Below, piece after piece: positions 50,528 through 59,632 of a stretch of 64,000 nucleotides of DNA; the stretch's first letter is position 1, and each line of letters starts with the position of its first letter. A model generated the notes under the pieces. The model did no database searches, was not told the origin of the DNA, and saw only the letters and a list, made by a program, of their open reading frames with translations. The stretch lies in contig NW_004440445.1 of assembly GCF_000330505.1 (NCBI RefSeq), positions 298,646 to 362,645 on the forward strand, written 5' to 3'. The translations under genes were made by a program, and so were the position numbers. Source of the DNA: Entamoeba invadens IP1 (taxonomy: Eukaryota > Evosea > Mastigamoebida > Endamoebidae).

Positions 50528-53500
50528 ATGTCAATGCGAAGGTCAATGCGTATGTCGCAGGGGTATCTTCTTCGCACGATTATCCCACAGCAACTGAACA
50601 GTTACAAAGCTGTATTAAATTATGTGAATGGGAATTCCTATATAATCAATGATGTCTTAGACGATATGAAAAGTGGAATTCCTCTGACTCTCTTCTTACA
50701 AACAGTGACTGGGAAAACTGTAAAACGGTTTAATATGAAACCAAATGGACAAATACAAGAGAAAAACAATGTCAACGTCCTCACCGACTTTTTGAGGGAA
50801 AATGGATTTCTAATGATTACGTCATCCAACTTCATCGAAAAGAGTGACCAAGCTATTCAAAAGTTTTTGGCGTGTCTTATTAAGAAATATTGGTTCAAAG
50901 ACTATGATGTCACCCCATCTACTTTCGATAAGTGGGCAACTCGTGTTGTTGGAAAAGATGTCAATATGAGGGTGGACTACCCTAATATCAATATATGGCG
51001 AGACATTACTAACTATTTTAAAACAAATGCCGTCACCCCAGATATGTTCAATAAGACTGATGTGGAGAATTTCGAAGTGTGTTTTGAGACTATGGAGAGC
51101 GTTATTGGCATTCCACATGTCATCGATGCAAAAGCAGTACAAGAGGGAATGGCTAGCGACGACGCATTATCAATTTTACTCAGCTTCATTGTAAGAAAGG
51201 ATGAACGAAGAACAAAAGATGATGAAGTTGACTTCATGGTGTTTGATGTGACTAAAGTGGAGAGCGTTCCTAACACAATTAAGATTTCTACGTGCTCAAC
51301 ACCAGCAGCCACTCCTGTCAAAAAGTGGTCAAATCGACCAAAAACAACGTGTTACACAGAACAACAACTCTTAACGTCGTCACTCTTTGGACCAGTACCT
51401 ACTTCACCTTTATCTGCAGAACACTCGCCATTACCAGTTGGAGAGTCACAGCCAGTTTCTGTGGGTTCGCCAGAACTCGATGAATCGCCAACAAAACACC
51501 ACAACAAAAGAATATCTCTAACCCATTCTCAATCGTTTTGTAACACAGCACAAGTGAATGTGGCAGAACAGTTGAAAAAATCACAAAAAGAATGCGAAAC
51601 CCTAGCCAGTGTTATCACAAAGTTGAAGAAAGACGCGGAAGAAAAGGAAAAGCAATACACCGACCAAATCAGGTTTTTAGAGGGGAGACTTAACACCGTG
51701 CAGAGTCGTTGTGGATTTGTTGTTAAAGACGAGAAGGTGATCAACCAAAAACTTAAAGCGTATAACACAATACTTACTTCACAAAATGAGACTTTAAGAG
51801 GCGACTACGAAGCCAATCCGGAAACGATTGATCTTCGAAATAAAGCAAAAGAACGCGATAAATTGGCCAGTGAAGTCGAAGAGAAGACTGCAGCAGTTGG
51901 GCAACTTGAAGGGAAAATGATGGCGATAGTTGGGAAGATGGGGAAAGTCAAAGAAAAGTTCCAGGAGCAACTCGACATGGCGCTTAAAGAGAAGGACCAA
52001 AATATCGAGGAAATGAAAAAACAAGACAAAGACCAGAAAAGTGAAATGGTGAGACAGACGGGACTTTTGAATGAACAAGTTGGGAAATTAGAGAAAAGAA
52101 AACAGGAAATGATGTTCATGTTGGAAATGGTACAAAGTGTTCGAGACGAACTTGAAGTAAAGACAAAACAACTTGAAGAAGAAATCAAAGAGAAGGATTC
52201 TGTTATTACAAATAACAAAGAAAAAATTGATCAAATGAATAAAGTTGGAGAAGAACAAAAATTGAAAATTGTTGAAATGGAAAAGGAAATTGAAATGGAG
52301 AAAATAAAGAAGGAGGAAAGCAACAAAAAAATAAAGGAAATGGAAGAGAACGCAATTAGGAAAGAAGAAGAAACAAATAAAATGAAAAGTAATTATGAAA
52401 CGAGTAACAACGAACTTAAAGAGAAATTAGAAGAAGATGAGAAAGCAAAGAAAGAGAGAGACGAAAGAATAATTAAAATAGAAGAAGAGAACAAAAATAA
52501 GAATGATGAAATTGAGAAGATGACAAATGAATTGAACAGTGTCAATCAAGAAAAGGAAAAACTTGGTGCAGAATGTGATTGTATGAAAAAAACGATGGCT
52601 GAACTTGAAGAGAACTTGAAGAAAGAACAACAACAAAACAGTGATAACAACACAAGGAACAAAGAGAAAATTGACAAAATGCAACAACAAATTGACAATG
52701 AAAAAGCAAACAATGAAACACTCAAAAAACAAAATGCAGAACTTGAAGAAATTGCAAAATTGAACGAAAATGAAATCAAAGAACACAAAGAAATGATCAT
52801 CACACTCAACACCAAAATAGCTGAAAATGAGAAACAAATTGATGAAAACAACAAAAATGCAAGTGAAGAGTCAAAACGTTTACAATTGGTAATAGAAGAC
52901 CGAGTTGCTGAAATAACAAAACTCCAAAATGAAGTGATTGCGTTGAAACAAGAAAATGAAACAGTTGAACGTTCTCAACAAAAACTTCAAGACGAGTTGG
53001 ATGAGAAATTAAGAAATGTAACTCAACAACTTGGAGACACTAAAAATCAAAAAAGAGAAATTGAAGACAAAAATCAAACACTCCAATTTGATTTGATGAA
53101 AGAGAAAGAGATTTCAAAACAACTCCAAAATGACAATGAGAAAGTCAAAGGTGAAATTGACAAATTACTAAATGAGAAAACCAAAGTCGAAGAGCAATTT
53201 AAGACAATGAGTGAAGAAAACAAGAAGATTGCAAATGAAATTGTTGCGACTAAACATGAAGTTGAAAAGAAAGAAGAAAGTATGATGAACACAATCAAAA
53301 CAGAACAAGAGAAAACAAAGAAACTAAATGAAGAGTTGGAAAAATGTCAAAACGAGAAAGAACAAATTGCTCATCAACTCATAACTACAGAAGAAGAGAA
53401 AGACAAAATTGAAAAAGAAATGGCTTTGCAGAAAGAAAAGACAACACAACAAGAGATGGCACTAAAAACAAAAGAAGACGAATTCAAAATTGCGACTAAA

Positions 53501-56500
53501 AAGATTGAAGAAATTGAGAAAGAAAAGAAAGAAGCACATGAGATAATTGAAAACATCAAAATGTTAAAAAATAATTTGGAAGAGAAAGTTAAAATATTAC
53601 AAACTGATCTCACTAAAATTCAAGATGAAAAAGAACAAATTGAAAATGAGAAGAAAACATTGTCAGACGAGTTGGAAAAGACAAAAGAAGAAAATGAAAA
53701 CATCACTCAAAAACTTCAAACAACAACAAATGAGAAAGTGGAGTTGGAAAAAACAATTGAAAAACAAAATGAAACAACAAAACAACTACAAAATGAACTG
53801 AAAAACAAAAATGACAATCTGGAGAAAGTGAATCAACAACTCGAAGAGACAACAAAACAAAAGGAAGATGCAGAAAAGAAAATTAATCAACAAGAAGAAC
53901 AACTCAATAAAACAAAACAAGAGAAAGATGAATTAGAAAACAAATTGAAAGAAGAAAAAGAAAACTTTGAGTTAGCAACAAAACAACGCAAAGAAATGAC
54001 ATCACAGAAAGAAGAAGCTGAACAGAAATTGGAAACAGTTATTGCAACTCAAAAAGAGAAAGAAAAACAAATGAATCACGAATTGGAAAAAGCAAAGAAC
54101 GAGAATGATGAACTGAAAACCACGTTAAATACACAGGAAGAGAAACTGAAAGAAGCAGAAATAACACTAAATGAAATGAAAAGTAATATCAAAAACATTG
54201 AAGAACAACTAACAAAAACAAATGATGAGAAAATGAAAGTAGAAGGTGAATTGAAAAATGCCAAAAAGGTTGAAATTGAATTAAACAGAGAGATTGACAC
54301 ACAAAAGGAAAACAACAAGAAACTTGAAAGTTTAACAACTGAACAAATTGAAAAAATTGAAAATTTGAAGAAATCAAAAGAACAAATGGAAAACTATTAT
54401 CGAGTTATGGAAGACACACTGAAAGCTAAAAATATACAACTTCAAGATTATGATAAATCGCAAAAGGAGCTCCAAACACAATACAACGGACTGAAGTCCA
54501 AAATTGAAGGTGTTACTTCCGAACTTGATACAACAAAAGAAGAGAAAATGAAATTAGAAGAACAATTTGCAAATTCTAAATTATCAGAGAAAAAACTGTG
54601 TGACAATTTGGAAGCTCAAAAAGTGCTCAACAACACACTTGAGAATGGTATTAATGAAAAAGAGAAACGTGTCACCGAATTAACAAAGCAACTTGAAGAA
54701 GTGACTCGGCAAAAAGTATCTTTTGAATCACAAAACAAAGAGCTGCAAACACGACTCTATACAGAAAAAGAAATAACACAGAAGTTGAATGATGAAAACG
54801 AAAGTTTAAAGAGTGCAAAAGAAGTGACAGAAAAGGAAAAGAATGAATTGATGACACAAACACAAAAATTGGAAAATGAAACTCAAAGACAGAAAGAACA
54901 AATTGAATTGTTGCAAAGAGAGCAAGTGGATGGTGAAAATAAGAAGAATGAAATTGAAGCGATTTTGGCATTAACAAACAATCAGTTGGAAAACAATGAA
55001 AAGGCACAAAAGGATCTTCAGAATGAAATTGTCAAACTTAAAGAAATTATTCATGTGTTGGAATCCGATCTTACTCAGACAAAAGACGACAAATCAAAAA
55101 TTGAAGAACAACTTAATTTGGTCAAAATTGAAAGAGACAAAACGAGTGGAGAACTATCAAATGAGAAAGAAACGAATGGTAAATTGATGAATGAACTTAA
55201 CTCGTCGAAAACAAAGAATGAAAAGCAAGAAACAGAAATTCAAGAACTCAACACTCAACTTAACACCCTTCAAAAAGAAAATGAAGAAATGAAGAAATTG
55301 AAAGAACAAGTTGAAATCGAAAAGAAAAAAGTTGAAGACACTTTAAGAGAAACTGTGTCGCAATTAAAACACACCGAAGACGAACAAAGAGAGTTGCAAC
55401 GCCAATTTGATAACTTAAAAATGGAAAAGAACAATTTAAATGAGGAATTTAAAGAAGAACATGATAAAGCAAAAGAACAGTTGAAACAATCACAATCAGA
55501 AAATGAAAAACTTGTACAAACCATGGAAAAAATAAAGACCTCAGAAACCAAGTTAACAGAAGACTTGAAAAACCTTTGTGAACAGAACAAAAACACTGAA
55601 AACACGAATCAAGATTTGGTGTGCCAACTCAAAGCAGCAACAGAAAAAGTTGAAGAGATGAATAAAAAAGAGTTGGTAAATAATATAAAAATAGACGAGT
55701 TGGTAGAAGAGAACAAAAACTTGACAAAACAAAAAGAAAGTCTTGAAGAGAACATCAAAAAACTTGAGAAAGATAACCACACACAATCCGACAAAATTAT
55801 TGATTTGAATAAATTGAACGAACAAATTGAAAATGAAAAGAAGGCGATTGAAGGGACTTTGGTTGTTAAGAATACACAAATTAAAAATATTGAAAAGGAA
55901 AAGAAAGAACTTTTGCAGAAGAATGAAACGATTTGTTCACAACTGGATAAGACACAACAAGAGAAAATAAAAAATGAGGAAGAACTTAAAAACCTACAAA
56001 AAGACAAAGAGAGGGTTGAGAGCGATTTGTTGGGTGAAAGAGATAACACAACAAAATTAAATGAAGAATTGGACAAGACAAAAAGAGAGAAGGAAAATGT
56101 AAAAAATGAACTCAATGCAATGAAAGAGGAAAGAGATGGCATTGAACATAAAATGGACGAAATGATGGTTAAAAATGAAATAACAAATTCACAACTTTTG
56201 GAAGAACAAAACAAAAATTCTGAATTGACGAAAACACTGGAGGAAACACAAAACGCGATGAGAGAAAAAGAGAAGAGGAGTAACGAGGAAATTGCAAAGA
56301 AGAATGAAAACAACGAACAATTGCAAAAGGAGTGTAACTTATTGAATGAAAAAGTTGTGGTAATGAATCAAAACAATGAAATGATAATGAAAGAAAAGAA
56401 GGATGTAGAAAACACACTTGAAAATGTTGAGAAAGATAAAAGTGAATTAGAAAGACAATTGGAAGAAATTAAAAGTATAAACGAAGGGTTTGTTAAGAAC

Positions 56501-57631
56501 ATCCAAAACTTGGAACAAACAAATACAAATGTGAACGATGAGTTGGAAAAAACCAAAAACGAGACCAAAGGAATTGCAGAAGAATTGTCGAAAGCAAATG
56601 CAGAATTAATTCAAACAAAAGAAGAACTGAACAAAACAAAACATGAAATTGGCGAGATGAAAGAATTGGTGGAAAAAAGTGAACAGAATAATCGAAGTGT
56701 CATATCGGGTCTCAACAAAAAGACTGAAACACTTGAAAATGAGTTGAAAGAAAAGAAAGAAGAAATTGTTGTTTGTACAAAGGATATTCAAGAAAAGGAA
56801 AAACATTTGAAAGAACTTAAAGAGAAATTAGAAGAAGATGAGAAAGCAAAGAAAGAGAGAGACGAAAGAATAATTAAAATAGAAGAAGAGAACAAAAATA
56901 AGAATGATGAAATTGAGAAGATGACAAATGAATTGAACAGTGTCAATCAAGAAAAGGAAAAACTTGGTGCAGAATGTGATTGTATGAAAAAAACGATGGC
57001 TGAACTTGAAGAAATTGCAAAATTGAACGAAAATGAAATCAAAGAACACAAAGAAATGATCATCACACTCAACACCAAAATAGCTGAAAATGAGAAACAA
57101 ATTGATGAATATCAACACAACGAACAAATCAACAACACCAAAATAGATGAATTGAACAAACTTAACAATGAACTGAAAAATGAACTTGATGAACAGAATA
57201 TCCAAACAAATACAAAAGAAGATGAACTGAACAATGAAATAAACAAACTCAAATTAAAACTCGACGAATCTGAAAAGATAAGTACATTAGAAAAGGAACA
57301 ACTCATTAAATCAAACGAAGAACAAAAGAAAAACAACGCAATTCAAGTCGATGAACTCATAAAAGCCAAAAACCAAATCGAAGATGAATTTAAGAAGTTG
57401 TCTGACACGATCAAAAGGTACAAAGAGAATGTCGAAGAGTTTGGTGTTTTAGAAGAAGAAGAGAGGCGGGAGTTGTTTACTTCTCTTGCGCTTGCTTTCA
57501 AGTTTTTGTTAAGTCAACAGCAGTGCAATACCATCAATGTCACGGAGTTATATGACGAGATCTTACAACAAAAAGTACCATTGAAAGGATGGAACACATG
57601 GCTACATAAGAGAATAACACTTCGGAATTAA
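50528..57631 (+). CDS. Giant tandem-calponin-homology coiled-coil protein
   Basis: 2367 residues in one uninterrupted exon. Residues about 20-120 and 130-250 form two calponin-homology domains of alpha-actinin type. The second is clearest: INIWRDITNYFKTNAVTP, then FEVCFETMESVIGIPHVIDA and ALSILLSFIV. Such tandem CH modules bind F-actin. After a Ser/Thr/Pro linker (about 265-340), roughly 1950 residues are uninterrupted Glu/Lys/Gln/Asn coiled coil. A compact C-terminal segment of about 70 residues (VLEEEERRELFTSLALAFKF to the end) closes the protein. A likely role is actin crosslinking or tethering over long distance. A 435-bp stretch is partly duplicated later in the gene, as annotated separately. 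Confidence 0.9.
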   Translation: MSMRRSMRMSQGYLLRTIIPQQLNSYKAVLNYVNGNSYIINDVLDDMKSGIPLTLFLQTVTGKTVKRFNMKPNGQIQEKNNVNVLTDFLRENGFLMITSSNFIEKSDQAIQKFLACLIKKYWFKDYDVTPSTFDKWATRVVGKDVNMRVDYPNINIWRDITNYFKTNAVTPDMFNKTDVENFEVCFETMESVIGIPHVIDAKAVQEGMASDDALSILLSFIVRKDERRTKDDEVDFMVFDVTKVESVPNTIKISTCSTPAATPVKKWSNRPKTTCYTEQQLLTSSLFGPVPTSPLSAEHSPLPVGESQPVSVGSPELDESPTKHHNKRISLTHSQSFCNTAQVNVAEQLKKSQKECETLASVITKLKKDAEEKEKQYTDQIRFLEGRLNTVQSRCGFVVKDEKVINQKLKAYNTILTSQNETLRGDYEANPETIDLRNKAKERDKLASEVEEKTAAVGQLEGKMMAIVGKMGKVKEKFQEQLDMALKEKDQNIEEMKKQDKDQKSEMVRQTGLLNEQVGKLEKRKQEMMFMLEMVQSVRDELEVKTKQLEEEIKEKDSVITNNKEKIDQMNKVGEEQKLKIVEMEKEIEMEKIKKEESNKKIKEMEENAIRKEEETNKMKSNYETSNNELKEKLEEDEKAKKERDERIIKIEEENKNKNDEIEKMTNELNSVNQEKEKLGAECDCMKKTMAELEENLKKEQQQNSDNNTRNKEKIDKMQQQIDNEKANNETLKKQNAELEEIAKLNENEIKEHKEMIITLNTKIAENEKQIDENNKNASEESKRLQLVIEDRVAEITKLQNEVIALKQENETVERSQQKLQDELDEKLRNVTQQLGDTKNQKREIEDKNQTLQFDLMKEKEISKQLQNDNEKVKGEIDKLLNEKTKVEEQFKTMSEENKKIANEIVATKHEVEKKEESMMNTIKTEQEKTKKLNEELEKCQNEKEQIAHQLITTEEEKDKIEKEMALQKEKTTQQEMALKTKEDEFKIATKKIEEIEKEKKEAHEIIENIKMLKNNLEEKVKILQTDLTKIQDEKEQIENEKKTLSDELEKTKEENENITQKLQTTTNEKVELEKTIEKQNETTKQLQNELKNKNDNLEKVNQQLEETTKQKEDAEKKINQQEEQLNKTKQEKDELENKLKEEKENFELATKQRKEMTSQKEEAEQKLETVIATQKEKEKQMNHELEKAKNENDELKTTLNTQEEKLKEAEITLNEMKSNIKNIEEQLTKTNDEKMKVEGELKNAKKVEIELNREIDTQKENNKKLESLTTEQIEKIENLKKSKEQMENYYRVMEDTLKAKNIQLQDYDKSQKELQTQYNGLKSKIEGVTSELDTTKEEKMKLEEQFANSKLSEKKLCDNLEAQKVLNNTLENGINEKEKRVTELTKQLEEVTRQKVSFESQNKELQTRLYTEKEITQKLNDENESLKSAKEVTEKEKNELMTQTQKLENETQRQKEQIELLQREQVDGENKKNEIEAILALTNNQLENNEKAQKDLQNEIVKLKEIIHVLESDLTQTKDDKSKIEEQLNLVKIERDKTSGELSNEKETNGKLMNELNSSKTKNEKQETEIQELNTQLNTLQKENEEMKKLKEQVEIEKKKVEDTLRETVSQLKHTEDEQRELQRQFDNLKMEKNNLNEEFKEEHDKAKEQLKQSQSENEKLVQTMEKIKTSETKLTEDLKNLCEQNKNTENTNQDLVCQLKAATEKVEEMNKKELVNNIKIDELVEENKNLTKQKESLEENIKKLEKDNHTQSDKIIDLNKLNEQIENEKKAIEGTLVVKNTQIKNIEKEKKELLQKNETICSQLDKTQQEKIKNEEELKNLQKDKERVESDLLGERDNTTKLNEELDKTKREKENVKNELNAMKEERDGIEHKMDEMMVKNEITNSQLLEEQNKNSELTKTLEETQNAMREKEKRSNEEIAKKNENNEQLQKECNLLNEKVVVMNQNNEMIMKEKKDVENTLENVEKDKSELERQLEEIKSINEGFVKNIQNLEQTNTNVNDELEKTKNETKGIAEELSKANAELIQTKEELNKTKHEIGEMKELVEKSEQNNRSVISGLNKKTETLENELKEKKEEIVVCTKDIQEKEKHLKELKEKLEEDEKAKKERDERIIKIEEENKNKNDEIEKMTNELNSVNQEKEKLGAECDCMKKTMAELEEIAKLNENEIKEHKEMIITLNTKIAENEKQIDEYQHNEQINNTKIDELNKLNNELKNELDEQNIQTNTKEDELNNEINKLKLKLDESEKISTLEKEQLIKSNEEQKKNNAIQVDELIKAKNQIEDEFKKLSDTIKRYKENVEEFGVLEEEERRELFTSLALAFKFLLSQQQCNTINVTELYDEILQQKVPLKGWNTWLHKRITLRN
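52412..52846 (+). repeat. Internal duplication, full copy
   Basis: Within the giant coiled-coil gene. Bases 52412-52611 are identical to 56813-57012, and 52739-52846 are identical to 57002-57109. The 11-nt sequence GAACTTGAAGA at 52601-52611 and 52739-52749 marks the junction. It encodes LKEKLEEDEKAKKERDERII and what follows. Confidence 0.9.
56813..57109 (+). repeat. Internal duplication, copy with 138-bp deletion
   Basis: 297 bp identical by eye to 52412-52846 except that 138 bp (46 codons) between the two GAACTTGAAGA repeats are missing. The frame is kept. Confidence 0.9.
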
Positions 57632-57756
57632 ACAATAGATTATTAATAAATTACTTATTGTTATTAGTACCAGTCGAAGAGAAAAAGCAATAGAAACAGA
57701 ATAGTAAAAAGAAAACTATTCAAAATGTAAGAAAAAAGAATCACAACCAGACTTGT

Positions 57757-58170
57757 TTAAGCACGGATGAAGAATCTTCTCATTGGGAACATAGAAGCCT
57801 TAAGAGCTTGTCTCTTGGTCTTGGCATTCTTTTGTTCTGGGGTAAGAGCGAGTCTTTCCTTTTTGGTGGTTCTTGGTCTCAACTCCTTTGGGATGTATTT
57901 GGCTTGTTTGTAGTAGACTCTGAGTTGATTCTTTCTCTGAGTGTTCATGTAGGTGAGGAGTCTAGCGATGTTTCTTCTGACGACTCTCAACTTCGAGAGT
58001 TTTGCTGGTTGACCACCGGTGACCTTAGCAGTTCTTAAGTTGGCATACTCGGTTTTCAACTCAATCAACTTGGCATCGAGATCTTTCTTGTTCATTGCTG
58101 TCAATGCTTTGGTCTTCAACGACACTGTATGTTAGTATATATTCTTGCTTAGTGAAGAGCTCAACAAACT
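57757..58170 (-). CDS. RPL35: 60S ribosomal protein L35 (uL29), start codon formed by splicing
   Basis: 122 residues matching eukaryotic L35 end to end: the helical hairpin (KALTAMNKKDLDAKLIELK), the signature TAKVTGGQPAKLSKLRVVRR, and the basic tail PKELRPRTTKKERLALTP to MFPMRRFFIRA. It sits at the polypeptide exit tunnel. The frame has no ATG at the expected N-terminus; it reads GTG TCG TTG AAG. A 45-nt intron (58169-58125, GTTTGT...CAG, with TACTAAC 5 nt before the CAG) ends exactly before TG, and the base before the donor is A (58170), so splicing yields ATG TCG TTG. An out-of-frame ATG lies 16 nt upstream in exon 1 (58186). Confidence 0.9.
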
Positions 58171-58501
58171 GTCTGGTCAAATCCATTTCTCTGTTTTCAG
58201 GGTTTTTAGTTTGCTTCACCCTTCATTTTTACTATTCTTTCTTATTAATTTGTAGTTTATTCAACCCACCTATTTATCCCGACTTTTTAGTTATAATTCA
58301 CACTATTTATTTCATTTATTAAGATAGTTAAATTATAGTTAATTTAAATTACGTTTTATAGTATAATTTAAGTGCAACAATATGAAATAAAAAGAATTAT
58401 AAATGTTAGTAAAAAAATAATACTTTAATAGTTATGAAAGAAATACCATTAAAAATACTAGAAGAAGTGAAATAACAGAATTAAGTCAAAAAACAGGTCA
58501 T
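58171..58501. other. Promoter region of the L35 gene
   Basis: About 330 bp, AT-rich, between L35 (minus) and the end of the HMG-box gene (minus). The start of L35 exon 1 lies here but cannot be placed from sequence alone. Confidence 0.4.
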
Positions 58502-58942
58502 TTATTTTCCTCCTTTCTTCTTCGGCGTCTTTTTCTCGGACTTTGTCTCTTTCTTTGTTTCCTTCTTTGTTGACTTTTTTTCTTCATCTTTTTCTTCGTT
58601 GTCTTCAACTTTCTTTTTACCATTTTTCTTTGGCTTGTAAGCCTCTTTCTCATCTTCAGTAAGGTTCCCCCACATCTCTGAAAGCTTCTTGGTGATCTCA
58701 GCACCTTTGAGATCCGGGAAGTCTTCTTTTACACTTTCTCGCTTTTCTTGACAATATTTAATGTACGAGTTTTTAGCTTTTTTGGGCTTGGCGACTGGGT
58801 ATTTTTTGGCACGTTTCTTGTAAACGCGTGGCTTTTTTGTTTCTTCGACTTTCTCATCTTTTTCTACGTCTTCTTTCTTCTCCTTCTTGTCTTCTTTTGG
58901 CACTGTTCATTAGAAAGGTTTAAGGATGTGAAACAACAAACT
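58502..58942 (-). CDS. HMG-box protein, start codon formed by splicing
   Basis: 133 residues. An acidic/basic lead (MPKEDKKEKKEDVEKDEKVE) is followed by one HMG box (about 40-95): AKPKKAKNSYIKYCQEKRES, then ITKKLSEMWGNLTEDEKEAY, with the expected aromatic and Trp positions. A Lys-rich tail follows. The likely role is non-sequence-specific DNA bending in chromatin, as for NHP6/HMGB. No ATG precedes PKEDKK in the genomic frame. A 39-nt intron (58941-58903, GTTTGT...AACAG) ends before TG, and the base before the donor (58942) is A, so splicing creates ATG CCA AAA. The same device is used by the next gene downstream (L35). Confidence 0.88.
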
Positions 58943-59632
58943 TGGCTGTTCAATTTTAAGTTACTTACAAGTTCAATTTAAGAATACTGAAAAGATAAAA
59001 ATCGAACAATTCGAATTTGGGGAATTTGGTCGACTTTTGATAGCTTTTGAAAACTTTTGCCGGGCTTGGATGGGCAATTTAAGAGGTCAATTGAGCGTTT
59101 TTTATCATGAAGGGACATATTTCTAAGCTTACTTATATTTTTTGTCTTTTCAAAAAATGAAAGTTCCAACCTTGACTTTTGAAGATCTCATATTTGTCGA
59201 AATAACACTTAAATGTTGAAATTGCTTTTTTAAAGAGCAGGCTTGGAAGGTCAACACTCAACCTAGTATTGTAATGTCTCTTCACTTATTTGAGGTTGCT
59301 TTGGTGAATACTAGATTAAATAAATGTTGCATCTAGTTTTTAAAAATAGATTTATTCATATTCTGAAATATTTGAAAATAATTAGAATAACAGTAATATG
59401 GACTTTCGTCTCCTCGTTCTTTTTGTTGTTTTCAAGAAAGAATTGAATTTTTTCACTTCAAAGTATCAAAGAATATAATTTTAAAAATTACAGCATCTAT
59501 TCTATTTTTACATTTGCATACGTCACCATTTCTATTTTTATTATAATTTCAAAACTATTTTGTCATCATCAAAACAAAACAGATAACAACACAACAAGAA
59601 GAATACAAGAAAAAAGAAATAAAAAAATTGCA
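58943..59632. other. Less AT-rich spacer with repeats and inverted repeats
   Basis: About 690 bp. Two related stretches share GGCTTGGA plus GGTCAA: about 59063-59092 and about 59240-59258. Inverted repeats CTAGTATT (about 59263) with AATACTAG (about 59307), and ACTAGAT (59310-59316) with ATCTAGT (59331-59337), follow. No protein frame is convincing. It could be a decayed element or an uncharacterised structured RNA. Confidence 0.4.

Noticed and set aside
55609..56313. 234-codon antisense frame in the coiled-coil gene, and many similar antisense frames from 51800 to 57340
   Set aside because: Ser/Phe/Leu-rich mirror images of Glu/Lys/Asn coiled-coil codons; no independent signal.
58184..58186. 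Exon 1 ATG of the L35 gene as the true start
   Set aside because: It is out of frame with L35 after splicing; it gives only a short overlapping frame.
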